A stretch of DNA of 64,000 nt, taken from Brachybacterium alimentarium (GTDB lineage: Bacteria > Actinomycetota > Actinomycetes > Actinomycetales > Dermabacteraceae). How positions within the stretch are numbered: position 1 is the first letter of the stretch; every line of letters starts with the position of its first letter. This document shows positions 50,678 to 59,537 of the stretch, one piece after another. The notes beneath the pieces were generated by a model. That model had not been told where the DNA came from and did not search any database. It was given only the letters and a program-made list of their open reading frames with translations. The stretch covers positions 1-64,000 of the forward strand of contig NZ_NRGS01000019.1 of the NCBI RefSeq assembly GCF_002332425.1, in the 5' to 3' direction. The position numbers were made by a program, and so were the translations under genes.

Positions 50678-51724
50678 ACTGCCCCGCGCGATCGTCGCGA
50701 CCCCACGCACGCCCCCGCCTCTGATGCCGCACCCGACGCCGCGCCCGCCGCCGTGGCGTCCTGCTGCGCCGCCGGGCGCGAATCGATGCATGGTGCCGAG
50801 CCTCCTTCGTCGGGCGGGGGCCTTGCCACTCGGCCGACGGCGTCGGCTCCCTCGACCTCTCATGCGTGGGCGGCTCCGACGGACGCCGTGCGCGCCCGCG
50901 CCGAGCGCGCGGTGACGATCGCTGCGGGCTCCTTCCGCATGGGCACCGAGGATCGGGACCGCAATCCTGGCGATGGCGAGTCCCCCGTGCGGTCCGTCGA
51001 CCTGCCGGCATTCCGGATCGATCCGACCTGCGTGACCAACGCGGAGTTCGCCGCCTTCGTGGACGAGACCGGTTATGTCACCGAGGCCGAGGAGTTCGGC
51101 TGGTCCTTCGTGTTCGCCGCGCTGCTCGAGAAGGAGCTGCGCCGGGCGAGCCGCAAGCCTCCGGGGACGCCCTGGTGGCGCGCGGTCGAGGGCGCGCGCT
51201 GGGACCAGCCCGAGGGACCGGGATCGAACGTCGCCGAGCGCGCCGAACATCCCGTCGTGCACGTCTCGCTGCGGGACGCAGAGGCCTTCGCACAGTGGTG
51301 CGGGATGCGTCTGCCCCGGGAGGCGGAATGGGAGAAAGCGGCCCGTGGGGGCCTGGACCAGGCCCGCTACGCCTGGGGCGATGAGCTCACTCCCGGCGGT
51401 GAGCACCGCTGCAACATCTGGCAGGGTGCCTTCCCCGTGCGCAACACGCTCGAGGACGGATATCTCGCGACAGCGCCGGTGCGCTCGTTCCCTCCCAACG
51501 ATTTCGGCCTGTACGAGGTGGCGGGGAACGTCTGGGAATGGTGCAGCGACCCCTGGACCACCGGACAGGCCTCCTCGATGACCGGCGACGTGCGCGTGAT
51601 GCGGGGCGGCTCGTACCTGTGCCACGACTCGTACTGCAACCGCTATCGCGTCGCTGCGCGCAGTGCGACCGCGGCGGAGGATGCGAGTGGCAACAAGGGC
51701 TTCCGGCTCGCGGTCGACGTCTGA
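50675..51724 (+). CDS. Formylglycine-generating enzyme (SUMF1 family)
   Basis: 349 residues. After about 75 low-complexity residues comes the FGE-sulfatase domain: GSFRMGTEDRDRNPGDGE, VTNAEFAAFV, GMRLPREAEWEKAARGG, NVWEWCSDPW and GNKGFRLAV. The redox pair that defines true formylglycine-generating enzymes is present as C316-HDSY-C321 (human C336/C341). It should oxidise the Cys of C-x-P-x-R sulfatases, such as the one encoded at 8898 (CVPAR), using copper and oxygen. An in-frame GTG 9 bp earlier is an alternative start. It is alone, and converges on the TetR gene. Confidence 0.9.
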   Translation: MTAPRDRRDPTHAPASDAAPDAAPAAVASCCAAGRESMHGAEPPSSGGGLATRPTASAPSTSHAWAAPTDAVRARAERAVTIAAGSFRMGTEDRDRNPGDGESPVRSVDLPAFRIDPTCVTNAEFAAFVDETGYVTEAEEFGWSFVFAALLEKELRRASRKPPGTPWWRAVEGARWDQPEGPGSNVAERAEHPVVHVSLRDAEAFAQWCGMRLPREAEWEKAARGGLDQARYAWGDELTPGGEHRCNIWQGAFPVRNTLEDGYLATAPVRSFPPNDFGLYEVAGNVWEWCSDPWTTGQASSMTGDVRVMRGGSYLCHDSYCNRYRVAARSATAAEDASGNKGFRLAVDV

Positions 51725-51779
51725 CCTGGCGGCGCCTCGGCCGACGCAGCCGACGCAGTCGGCTCAGCCAGCGCAGCCA

Positions 51780-51826
51780 GCTCGGCCGACGCGACCAGCG
51801 CAGCCGGCTCGGCCGACGCGACCAGC
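51780..51826. repeat. 20-bp direct repeat between convergent genes
   Basis: GCTCGGCCGACGCGACCAGC occurs at 51780-51799 and 51807-51826, within a longer tract of related GCAGCC/GCTCGG words filling the gap after the formylglycine-generating enzyme gene. Confidence 0.88.
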
Positions 51827-51833
51827 AGCCGTC

Positions 51834-52475
51834 TCAGGCGCCCGCGGTGCTCCACTTCTGCTTGAGCTCCTCGACGTGCTCGGCCATGGCCGCACCCATG
51901 TCGATCTCCGGGTCCAGCAGCCACTGCACCTGCAGGCCGTCCATCAGAGCGACCGTCGTGCGAGCGATGCGCTCAGCAGGGGCGTCGGCCCGCACGTGGC
52001 CCTCGCGCTGTGCCGCTCGTATGCCGTCGACGAGCATCCCGACGACGACGGAGTAGTGGCCCAGCATCCATTCGTGCGCAGGATGCTCGGCCGTCGCGGC
52101 CTCGCCGATCATCGTGGTGTAGAGATGCACGAGCTGGCGCCTGCCCTGGTTCAGCTGCGCCACATGAGTCAGGTGCTCGAAATCGGCCCAGGGACCGTCG
52201 CCGAACGCCGCTCGCGGGTCGGAGTCCGCGGCGTCGCGGTGATCGAGCACCGCTCCGAGCAACGCCTTCTTCGAGGAGAAGTGATGGGCGAGACCGGAGG
52301 GCGAGATGCCGGCGGCCGCCGCGACCTGCGCCATCGAGGTCGCGGCGAAGCCCTGCCGGGCGATGAGGTCGATCGCCGCGCGCAATGCCGCCTCACGCAC
52401 CACCGCCGAATCCTGGCCGCGCGGGCGCCCGGGGCGCCGGCGCACGGATCGCCCGTCGTGAGCAGCAGTGCTCAT
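51834..52475 (-). CDS. TetR-family transcriptional regulator
   Basis: 213 residues. The N-terminal TetR helix-turn-helix (TSMAQVAAAAGISPSGLAHH, about 45-70) follows a basic stretch; the C-terminal half is a helical ligand domain with TetR_C-type sequence (DGIRAAQREGHVRADAPAE, RIARTTVALMDGLQVQWLL). It lies 112 bp after the MFS gene on the same strand. A TetR-like operator sits at the MFS promoter, so autoregulation through a shared transcript is likely. Confidence 0.9.
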   Translation of the reverse strand: MSTAAHDGRSVRRRPGRPRGQDSAVVREAALRAAIDLIARQGFAATSMAQVAAAAGISPSGLAHHFSSKKALLGAVLDHRDAADSDPRAAFGDGPWADFEHLTHVAQLNQGRRQLVHLYTTMIGEAATAEHPAHEWMLGHYSVVVGMLVDGIRAAQREGHVRADAPAERIARTTVALMDGLQVQWLLDPEIDMGAAMAEHVEELKQKWSTAGA

Positions 52476-52587
52476 CGCTCTCCTCGGCTCATCGTTCTTC
52501 TCGGCTCGCGGCGTCCACCAGCTCCGGGACGACGAGGAACGGCCAGGACGAGGTGTCCCGTCCCAGCCGTGCCTTGTCAGACGCCCA

Positions 52588-53928
52588 CTATTTCACGCCG
52601 CGGATGAACATCGTGAGGATCGCCCCGAAGAGGGCCGCGATGGCCGCGGCAACCAGCAGCGCCGTGAAGTCGGTGCCGCCTCCGAGCTTGGCGAGAAGAA
52701 ACCCGCCGACGCCCGGCGCGAGCGATTGGGGCAGGGCGTTGGCCATGTTGAACACGCCCAGATCCTTGCCGGCGTTCTCGCGGTCCGGGAGCACCTCGAA
52801 CACGAGGGCGAGATCGACGGCGAGGTACATGCCATAGGCGATACCCATGATCGCTTCGCACACGTAGAAGCCGGTGACGGTGTCGACGTGCAGGAGGCCG
52901 TAGGTGCCGATGCCGAAGACGAGGATCGAGACGGCGACCATGACCTTGCGTCGGCCGAGCTTGTCGGAGAGCCACCCGGCCAGCAGACCCGCGACCATCG
53001 AGGCCACGGTGTAGACCGTGACCCCGACGGCGACCGCAGCCGCTGCGGCCCCGGCGGAGAGACCGAGGTGGTTGGTCATGTAGAACAGGCGGAAGGTGAT
53101 GAAGAGGTAGGACGCCAGGATGATGAGGAAGCGGCCCCACCAGGCCAGACCGAAGTCCGGGTGCTTCACCGGATTGGTCCAGAAGGTCGCGACGAGCTCT
53201 CGCAGGTTGAACGGATAGCGGTTCGCCTTGAGCACCGGCTCCGGGAGCATCAGGGCGTACACCGACACCAGGACCAGGCCCAGCACTGCCGGGACCATGA
53301 AGAGCAGCAGCATGTTGCTGGAGAAGGCGGCGCTCAGCCAGGTCGCGACCATGACCGCCGAGTTCTGCGCGATGCCGATCAGGCCGGAGGTCTTGCCGTA
53401 CTGCTCGGCGGGCAGCTGATCCGCGACGGACGCGAGGAAGGCGGCGAAGGCGAGATTCGCGCAGGCCTGGGACAGGAACCACCCGATGGCCATCATGAGG
53501 GGGCCGGTGGCGAGGGCGATGAGCAGCAGCGAGAGCGTCAGGCCCATGATGCCGAGGACCATCCAGGGGCGGCGTCTGCCCAGACCGGAGGTGGTGCGGT
53601 CCGAGATGCGCCCGCCGAGCGCATTGAAGATGACCGCCGCGAGCGCACCGGGCGCGATGACCATCGCCGTCATCGCCACCTGCTCGGCCGCGTCCGTGGT
53701 GAGGGTCTGCGCCTTCAGCTGGATCGAGACCGTCGCCGGCCCGAGCAGGGCCACGTAGATGCCGAACTGAGCGAGCACGATGCCGGCGATGAACCAGATG
53801 GGGCGCTTGGCCTCGGGCTTGATCCCCAGGTGCGGGATCGGCAGCTTCGGCCCGATGCGGTTCGGGCTGCCCTCAAGGTCGATGGTCGGGTCCGGAGCGA
53901 AGCCCGCCCGGGGTTCCTGGATCGTCAC
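52588..53928 (-). CDS. MFS transporter (glycoside/sugar type)
   Basis: 446 residues from a GTG at 53928 with GAAGGAG 8 nt upstream. There are twelve predicted helices. Loops ISDRTTSGLGRRRPWMVLG and LSDKLGRRKVMV are the two MFS signatures; the first, with R-T-x-S-x-x-G-R-R-R-P-W, is common in glycoside-pentoside-hexuronide and related transporters. Probable role: uptake or efflux of a sugar or glycoside, controlled by the downstream TetR protein through the palindrome at 54013. Confidence 0.87.
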   Translation of the reverse strand: MTIQEPRAGFAPDPTIDLEGSPNRIGPKLPIPHLGIKPEAKRPIWFIAGIVLAQFGIYVALLGPATVSIQLKAQTLTTDAAEQVAMTAMVIAPGALAAVIFNALGGRISDRTTSGLGRRRPWMVLGIMGLTLSLLLIALATGPLMMAIGWFLSQACANLAFAAFLASVADQLPAEQYGKTSGLIGIAQNSAVMVATWLSAAFSSNMLLLFMVPAVLGLVLVSVYALMLPEPVLKANRYPFNLRELVATFWTNPVKHPDFGLAWWGRFLIILASYLFITFRLFYMTNHLGLSAGAAAAAVAVGVTVYTVASMVAGLLAGWLSDKLGRRKVMVAVSILVFGIGTYGLLHVDTVTGFYVCEAIMGIAYGMYLAVDLALVFEVLPDRENAGKDLGVFNMANALPQSLAPGVGGFLLAKLGGGTDFTALLVAAAIAALFGAILTMFIRGVK

Positions 53929-54012
53929 GAGGTGGACTCCTTCGTCAGGGTTCGCGAGCACGCAGTGGGGCCTCGCATCAGTGCGGGCCGCACGGAACGG
54001 CCACGGCGAACA

Positions 54013-54036
54013 TTATTAGTTGCATCGCACTAATAA
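54013..54036 (-). promoter_or_regulatory. TetR-type operator at the MFS promoter
   Basis: TTATTAGT and ACTAATAA are perfect 8-bp arms around 8 bp (TGCATCGC). It is the most AT-rich spot in the neighbourhood. The arm next to the MFS gene reads TAATAA on the minus strand and may double as the -10 box. Confidence 0.68.
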
Positions 54037-54196
54037 GTCGAGCCGTTCCCGACCACTGGTCGACATCCACAAGTGGACACGGCCGTACACAGGCCTTTTG
54101 GGGACATTCAGTGAGTGAGGTCACTCATGCAGATCGTCATGCCGATCAGTCGATACCCCTGGAGAGCGGCGACGGCTGACTTCCCTGGGAGTCATC

Positions 54197-54406
54197 GTGC
54201 TCAGCCCGGAGACGATCAGCGAAGAGCTGACGCCCGCTCGACGGGCCGCGCTGGGCGAGCTGCATCTGAGAAGGATCGACCTGGCGGACGAGGTCCGCGT
54301 GGTGAGCGAAGCCGGCTACATCGGGTCCGCGACGCGACGCGAGATCGAGTACGCCCGGAAGAAGAACAAGGTCATCAGCTCGGTGGAGCCGGATCTCGAC
54401 GTGTGA
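54197..54406 (+). pseudogene. C-terminal remnant of a deoxyribosyltransferase-like protein
   Basis: 69 residues from a GTG; the frame is open further upstream and also reads RRLTSLGVIVLSPE. The sequence LGELHLRRIDLADEVRVVSE and GYIGSATRREIEYARKKNK matches the C-terminal half of small actinobacterial proteins with a nucleoside 2-deoxyribosyltransferase-like fold, as remembered from the family. The N-terminal strand and glycine loop of that fold (a CGSTRF-type motif) is not found in any nearby frame. It is either a truncated gene or a divergent short protein. Confidence 0.42.
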
Positions 54407-54447
54407 AGCCGGTTGGGCCCTCATACAGCCCGACCCGGTTCGCCCCC

Positions 54448-55431
54448 TTAGCCCTCCACGATCCGGAATCGAGCCTCGCTGCCGACGACCAACTCTGCCC
54501 GCCCGCCGATCGGCAGGGTGGCCAACGGCATAGTGTGTCCCACGTCGGCGCCGGCCAGCACGGACTTTCCGGCAAGTGCCGGTTGTCGCGCGATGATCTC
54601 CGCGAGAAGATCCCGCGTCACTCCGGATCGACGCTGGAACCGCCCGACGACGAGCCCCCGCACGCCGTCGGCATCCGGAAGCTGCAGCAGCGACGTGAGG
54701 TTGCGAGCGAACTCCGCGGCATCGCTCGCCGAGTCATCTTCCAGGACGAGCAGCGCGCCCTCGAGCGAAGGCATGTACGGGGTGCCTTGAAGCAGATTCA
54801 GTGTGCAGAGGTTCGTCCCGACCACGCGCCCCTCCGCTGACCCGGCCTGCAGCGTCCACCAGCCGCCGTCAGACTCGAGATGCCGGTCCTCCTGATCGAG
54901 GAACCAGAGATCGTCCGTCCACTCCTTCGAAGACTCGACCTCGAACGGCGCCCCCTCGAACAGCGCTCGATGAAACCCCGTCTGGGTCTGGGAGAAGTGG
55001 TCGCGCATGCCGAAGCTGGACCAGTGCGGGCCGCTGTAGGTCACGAGCCCCGCACGTTCCAGGACCGCACACTGCAAAGCAGTGATGTCAGAGTAGCCGC
55101 AGAGGATCTTGGGATTCGCGGCGAAGAGGTCGAAATCCAGGTGCGGGAGAAGCTCGTTGCTGTTGGTACCCCCGATGACCGTGAGAAGTGCGCGCACCTC
55201 CGGGTCCGCGACAGCCTCGTGCAGATCAGTGACCCGCGAGGCGATCGACGAGGAGCCGAAGGCATCGCGCTCATCGACGTGGCGTCCGTAGCTCAACCGC
55301 AATTCCATCGAGGCGAAGCGCTTCTCGATGATCGACGTGTGGTCGTGCTCCGTCACCCAGGAGCGAGAAAGAGACGGAGCGATCACTCGCACCAAGTCCC
55401 CCGGTTGCAGGAGGGGAGGGAATGTCGGCAT
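54448..55431 (-). CDS. S66 peptidase: LD-carboxypeptidase / MccF-like
   Basis: 327 residues. LQPGDLVRVIAPSLS opens the S66 N-terminal domain. The nucleophile Ser is in VIGGTNSNELLPHLDF and the downstream Glu and His are in the C-terminal half (GHTMPLATLPIGG). The GGTNSN form resembles MccF-type enzymes, which cleave microcin C-like aminoacyl-nucleotides, more than peptidoglycan LD-carboxypeptidases. Role: muropeptide recycling or self-protection against a peptidyl-nucleotide antibiotic. Its GC content is visibly lower than its neighbours, which hints at later acquisition. The ATG has no ribosome site but a TAGATT box 6 nt before it. Confidence 0.87.
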   Translation of the reverse strand: MPTFPPLLQPGDLVRVIAPSLSRSWVTEHDHTSIIEKRFASMELRLSYGRHVDERDAFGSSSIASRVTDLHEAVADPEVRALLTVIGGTNSNELLPHLDFDLFAANPKILCGYSDITALQCAVLERAGLVTYSGPHWSSFGMRDHFSQTQTGFHRALFEGAPFEVESSKEWTDDLWFLDQEDRHLESDGGWWTLQAGSAEGRVVGTNLCTLNLLQGTPYMPSLEGALLVLEDDSASDAAEFARNLTSLLQLPDADGVRGLVVGRFQRRSGVTRDLLAEIIARQPALAGKSVLAGADVGHTMPLATLPIGGRAELVVGSEARFRIVEG

Positions 55432-55437
55432 AGGAGA

Positions 55438-55443
55438 AATCTA
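55438..55443 (-). promoter_or_regulatory. Leaderless -10 box of the S66 peptidase gene
   Basis: On the minus strand TAGATT ends 6 nt before the ATG at 55431; no ribosome site is between them. Confidence 0.5.
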
Positions 55444-55465
55444 TCCGGACGGCTCCACACATCGC

Positions 55466-56023
55466 TCAGCGTGGCTCAGCGAGGTCCGAGGTGCCGGTCG
55501 AAGCGGCCCGATCATGAGGGAACTGTTGAGAGGCATCCACGAATAACAGCTCGTCCTGCGCATCCCGCCCAGAGCTCAGAGGTCGCGACCACGCGACCTC
55601 ACGGGCCAGCTGACCGCTTTGTCGGAACAAGCGAACCTGATGCGAGTCAGCCAGGACCTCCGCGAGGTCGCCGCGGTCAGCAGACTCGAACCCCAGTCCT
55701 TGCCAGAAGGGCCCCGAGCGCCGACTGAACAACCACGCCCTCGTAGAGCCCTCTTCAGCGGCACGCTCGAGCGCGAACATCGCGAGAGCGCGCCCCCGCC
55801 CACGAGACCGCTGGGCCGGGCTGACGGCCACACTGCGGATCAACGCATGGTGGCCGTCCCTGCTGACTTCGTAGCCCGTACTCCCGACGATCTCACCGCT
55901 CCGGTCACGCTCGACCCATAGCCTCACGCTCGACTCATCCAAGCCGCTCAACGTCAGATCGACCTCGCGCAAGAACGCGGTCAGAGCGCCAGCATCAGCC
56001 GGCCGGTACTGCCGAAGATTCAC
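55466..56023 (-). CDS. GNAT-family N-acetyltransferase
   Basis: 185 residues from a GTG at 56023. The core shows the acetyl-CoA loop region as SVAVSPAQRSRGRGRALAMF (R-x-x-G-x-G/A type) and FWQGLGFE as the final strand. The layout recalls ArsN-type acetyltransferases, but the substrate is open. The start is uncertain because no good ribosome site is seen and the upstream frame is open. It lies 34 bp before the S66 peptidase gene and shares its moderately lower GC, so the two could have arrived together. Confidence 0.75.
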   Translation of the reverse strand: MNLRQYRPADAGALTAFLREVDLTLSGLDESSVRLWVERDRSGEIVGSTGYEVSRDGHHALIRSVAVSPAQRSRGRGRALAMFALERAAEEGSTRAWLFSRRSGPFWQGLGFESADRGDLAEVLADSHQVRLFRQSGQLAREVAWSRPLSSGRDAQDELLFVDASQQFPHDRAASTGTSDLAEPR

Positions 56024-56106
56024 GCACCCAGTCAAACATCCGAAATCGCTCAGGCGCGAGGATCGACACGGCGCACTCTTCCGGGGCGCGCATCGCCCGC
56101 GGGGCG

Positions 56107-57402
56107 TCAGGCGGCGCGGCGGCCGGTGGCGAGGTCGAGCAGGTGGTCGATCACGCCCTGACCGCTCGCGCGCAGGCCGTTGTGCTCGTACTCGCTGGTC
56201 ACCCAGGGGTGCACACCGCTCAGCATCTCGGCCGTGGCCAGCGAGTACTGCCGCGGCACATAGGCGTCCTCGAAGTAGACGGCCGCTGCGCCGGGCACGT
56301 CGGCCGCCCGCAGCGCCTGCTCGTCGTAGAGCCGCGGCCACTCGTGCTCGGCGAGCAGATCCGCGGCCTCGGCCCAGGGCGCGAGCTCGGGGTCCTCCGC
56401 GAACAGGTCGCGGTGGATGTGCTCGCCGGCCAGCAGGGTCGGATCCTCGCGCACGGCGTCAGGCATCATGCGGTCCGCGGTCCAGCGGGTCGCGACCCCG
56501 TCGGCCCAGCAGCTCTCGTGGATCACGGCGTACAGCGGATTGCGGCCGCCGAAGGGCAGGGCCGCGGCGAGGTCGTGCAGGAACGCCGGGGAGGCGGGGT
56601 CGAGGTCCAGCAGGTAGTGCAGGCGCTCCTGCCCGCCGGAGGCGCCGAGCAGGTGGCCCAGGCGGCGCAGACGCTCGACGCCCACGCGCTGGCCGTCCGG
56701 GAGGCGCAGGGTGCCGGACGCGGCGGAGTCGGCGAGGCGACGGAAGCGCTCGCGATCCTCGGGGAAGCGGGCCCAGTAGCGCTCGCTGCGGGTGATCATG
56801 CCGTCCCAGGTGGTGGCGTAGACGGCGTCCATATCGGGTCCCACCGTCGGCAGACCCCCGGTGAACAGGGCCTTGTCGACGCTGCCGGCGTGAGCGCTGA
56901 GGTAGCGCAGGGCGGTGAAGCCGCCGAACGACTGCCCCAGCAGCGACCAGGCCTGCGCACCGAGATGCTCACGCAGCAGCTCGGCGTCATGGGCGATCGC
57001 GTCGGCCCGGAAGTGGGTGAGATAGGCGGCCTGCTGGGCGGCGGTCGCGTCGCGCAGGGTGGCGGCGCCGTCGATCGCGCCGTCCGGCAGCGGCGCGTCC
57101 AGGCCGACGGGGGCGGAGCGGCCGGTGCCGCGCTGGTCGAGCATGACCACCCGGTGGTCCCGCAGTGCGCGTGCGAGCCACGGCGGGGACGAAGCCTCCA
57201 CGGGGCGCGGAGCCTCGGAGCCGGGGCCGCCCTGGAGGAAGACCAGGAAGGGGCGGTCCTGCCCGTCGGGTTCGGCCACGATGCGCGCGAACAGCTCGAT
57301 CGTGGGCGAGTCCGACCGGGCGTGGTCCAGCGGCACCGGCAGCGTGAGGTCCGTGAGGTGCAGGCCGGGAAGGGTCCAGGTGGAGGAGGTCATCATGCTC
57401 AT
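56107..57402 (-). CDS. Alpha/beta hydrolase, proline iminopeptidase-like (S33)
   Basis: 431 residues. The oxyanion strand (LVFLQGGPGSEAPRP), nucleophile elbow GQSFGGF (Ser near 163), a cap domain and the late Asp/His region (AVYFEDAYVPRQY, TSEYEHNGLRASG) match S33 aminopeptidases with a large cap. It would free N-terminal proline or other residues from small peptides in the cytoplasm. The ATG at 57402 overlaps the LacI stop codon; ATGs 6 and 9 bp later are alternatives. It is last in a three-gene transcript DeoR, LacI and hydrolase. Confidence 0.87.
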   Translation of the reverse strand: MSMMTSSTWTLPGLHLTDLTLPVPLDHARSDSPTIELFARIVAEPDGQDRPFLVFLQGGPGSEAPRPVEASSPPWLARALRDHRVVMLDQRGTGRSAPVGLDAPLPDGAIDGAATLRDATAAQQAAYLTHFRADAIAHDAELLREHLGAQAWSLLGQSFGGFTALRYLSAHAGSVDKALFTGGLPTVGPDMDAVYATTWDGMITRSERYWARFPEDRERFRRLADSAASGTLRLPDGQRVGVERLRRLGHLLGASGGQERLHYLLDLDPASPAFLHDLAAALPFGGRNPLYAVIHESCWADGVATRWTADRMMPDAVREDPTLLAGEHIHRDLFAEDPELAPWAEAADLLAEHEWPRLYDEQALRAADVPGAAAVYFEDAYVPRQYSLATAEMLSGVHPWVTSEYEHNGLRASGQGVIDHLLDLATGRRAA

Positions 57403-58457
57403 TCCTCGTCGTCCTCGTCGTGGGTGGTGGCGCCGTGGAAGAACTGCCACTCGAAGGTGTGCAGCTCTCCCTGGCGTTCGCCGCGGTGGCGGGCGGCGTC
57501 GACCACCACGGCGGAGATGCGGGCGAACACGTCGTCCACGCCGTAGTAGCTGATCGGGTCGAAGTACTCGGACTCGGCAGGCACGTCACCGATCGAGATG
57601 ATCTCGAGGCTCCCGGGAACATCGATCCCCAGGCGCTCGGCGGCGGACTGCAGGGCCACCGCCTGGTACCCGGTGAAGCAGATGACGGCCTCGGGGCGGT
57701 CCGGGCCGGAGAGCCAGTCCAGGCTCGAGCGGTAGGTGTCCCGGGCGCCGATGGGGGTGAGGCGCACGTGCTTCTCCGGGCTCGGGTCCCCGTGCTCGCG
57801 AGCAGCATCGAGGAAGGCGAGCGCACGCGGGTGGGAGAACGTGTGCGACGCGCCACCGCCCAGCTCCGGTGCCAGCAGGTGCACCGTCGCGTGCCGGGCG
57901 CGCAGTCGGGCGAAGGCGTGAGCGATCGCTCGGTACGGGGTCGAGGAGATCACGTCGAAGCCGGCCGGTTCCATCTGCGCGGTGAACGCGACGATGCCGG
58001 TCTGTGTGGTGGCGGCCAGGCGGTGCACCCGCTCCGGTCCCTCCTCGACGAAGTCGACGCTGGTGATGAAGGCGGCGTCGGCCGAGGCTCCGGAGAGGTA
58101 CTCGACCCAGCGCTCGTCGGCGAGGACCAGGGTGGACAGGTCGTGTGGGAGGGCGTCCTCCCGCACCTGCGTGGCCAGCTGCACGCCCCATGGATCATCC
58201 AGCGTGCCCAGCGCCAGCACGATGCCCCCGCCTCGGCCGGTGCGCATCGCCTGGGCGTTGCGGTTGGGAACGTACCCGAGGGCCTCGGCGGCCGCGCGCA
58301 CCTTGGCCTTCGTGGCGGGTGAACCGGCGGAGCGGCTGCCGCCCCGCCCACTGAGCACGAACGAGGCGGTCGCGATCGAGACACCCGCCTCGCGGGCGAC
58401 ATCCGACAGGGTGATCGTCGCGCGATGGGGGGCGGGGACGGTGACGTCGCTGCTCAT
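57399..58457 (-). CDS. LacI-family transcriptional regulator (second)
   Basis: 352 residues with the DNA-binding helices (ITLSDVAREAGVSIATASFV) and a sugar-binding-like sensor domain. Its hinge region has an unusual Gly/Ser-rich insert (SGRGGSRSAGSPAT). It overlaps the DeoR stop by 4 bp and precedes the hydrolase gene. It might read the AAACGTTT sites of the window or control the hydrolase; neither is proven. Confidence 0.9.
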   Translation of the reverse strand: MSSDVTVPAPHRATITLSDVAREAGVSIATASFVLSGRGGSRSAGSPATKAKVRAAAEALGYVPNRNAQAMRTGRGGGIVLALGTLDDPWGVQLATQVREDALPHDLSTLVLADERWVEYLSGASADAAFITSVDFVEEGPERVHRLAATTQTGIVAFTAQMEPAGFDVISSTPYRAIAHAFARLRARHATVHLLAPELGGGASHTFSHPRALAFLDAAREHGDPSPEKHVRLTPIGARDTYRSSLDWLSGPDRPEAVICFTGYQAVALQSAAERLGIDVPGSLEIISIGDVPAESEYFDPISYYGVDDVFARISAVVVDAARHRGERQGELHTFEWQFFHGATTHDEDDEE

Positions 58458-59320
58458 GCCTGCTCGGCCTCCTGGTGGGCGGGATCGAGGTCCGCGAGGT
58501 GGATCCGCACTCCGGACTCGCGCAGCGCCTCGAGCGCTGCGGGGTCCGCCGCGCTGTCGGTGACGAGGTCGTGGATCCCCGAGGCGGGGGTGATGCGCGC
58601 GAACGCGCTGGCACCGATCTTCTCCGCGTCGGCCACGACGACGACCCGGGTGGAGCGCTCCATGAGCCGGGCGCTGATCGAGGCCTCGGATTCATCATGG
58701 GTGACGGCGCCGTCGCGGGCGCTGACGGCGTTCACCCCGAGGAAGAGGGTGTCGATGCGGATCTGGGCGAGCAGCTGCTCGCCCCAGGATCCGACCAGCT
58801 CGAAGCTGGACTCGCGGACCACACCACCGGTGACGACGAGCTGCAGATGTTTGCGCACCGCGAGCTCCTGGGCGATGTTGATCGCGTTGGTGACCAGCAC
58901 GGTGGGGCGCTCGGCCTCGCGGAACGAGGCCCGGGCGGCGAGCTCCTGGGCGAGGGCCGTGGTGGTGGTGCCGCCGTTCAGACCGATCACGGAGCCGGGG
59001 TCGACCAGACCCACCGCGCGGCGGGCGATCGCCTCCTTCGCGCCCGCATGGCGGGCGGCGCGGTAGCGCATCGGCAGCGAGCTGGCGTCGGGATTGGCGG
59101 AGGCGCCTCCGTGGGTGCGGATCACCAGCTGCTGGTCGGCGAGGGCGTCGAGATCGCGACGGGCGGTGGCCGGGGAGATACGGAGTGACGAGACCAGGTC
59201 GTCCACGCTCACGTGTCCGGCGTCGATGACGAGATCGAGCACCAGGTCCTGGCGGTGACGGCGCCCTCGTGCGCCTCGGGGGCCGGGATCGCCCGGAGCA
59301 GACTCCGGCACAGACTTCAC
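58454..59320 (-). CDS. DeoR/GlpR-family regulator (AgaR-like)
   Basis: 288 residues from a GTG with GGAGG 7 nt upstream. The DeoR helix-turn-helix (VSVDDLVSSLRISPATARRD) and the sensor domain with the phosphosugar loop (GSVIGLNGGTTTTALAQEL, LVVTGGVVRESSFELVG) are intact. The family senses phosphorylated sugars. It is divergent from the SIS-ROK-PfkB-aldolase operon and is its likely repressor, with a candidate operator at 59462. Confidence 0.9.
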   Translation of the reverse strand: MKSVPESAPGDPGPRGARGRRHRQDLVLDLVIDAGHVSVDDLVSSLRISPATARRDLDALADQQLVIRTHGGASANPDASSLPMRYRAARHAGAKEAIARRAVGLVDPGSVIGLNGGTTTTALAQELAARASFREAERPTVLVTNAINIAQELAVRKHLQLVVTGGVVRESSFELVGSWGEQLLAQIRIDTLFLGVNAVSARDGAVTHDESEASISARLMERSTRVVVVADAEKIGASAFARITPASGIHDLVTDSAADPAALEALRESGVRIHLADLDPAHQEAEQA

Positions 59321-59428
59321 CTGGTCCCCTCCTGGAGCATCTCGAGCGGCGTGCCGGTCCGGGGCCGCGGTCCCCGCATGCTACCGCTCGGCAGGCCAGG
59401 CCACTGGCTCTACGCGGGCAGGTCGCAT

Positions 59429-59454
59429 GGTCGCCGCCCGAGAAGGGCGCGACC
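59429..59454. promoter_or_regulatory. Hairpin in the DeoR/SIS intergenic region
   Basis: GGTCG-c-CGCCC pairs with GGGCG-CGACC around a 5-nt loop with one bulged C. It may be an operator or an RNA structure in the DeoR leader. Confidence 0.35.
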
Positions 59455-59461
59455 CTCAGAT

Positions 59462-59499
59462 CAAAGTGATTGCTTTTGCTCGTTTAGGGCAGCTACAGT
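59462..59499 (+). promoter_or_regulatory. Promoter and DeoR-type operator of the SIS-aldolase operon
   Basis: CAAAG and CTTTTG (59462-59478) form an AT-rich inverted repeat in GC-rich DNA. TTGCTT (59470) with an 18-bp gap to TACAGT (59494-59499) is a plausible promoter overlapping it. Confidence 0.5.
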
Positions 59500-59537
59500 C
59501 AGGAACATGCATTTGGGGTGGGTTCGCCCGCCCACCT

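Noticed and set aside
50371-50829. Minus-strand frame ending in KRARVALADAYLGLLRDLSA, recalling a TetR N-terminus
   Set aside because: The similarity is short, the frame has no credible start, overlaps the formylglycine-generating enzyme gene and stops at once.
54115-54840. 241-codon plus-strand frame near the deoxyribosyltransferase-like remnant
   Set aside because: It runs antisense through the S66 peptidase gene and has no family features.
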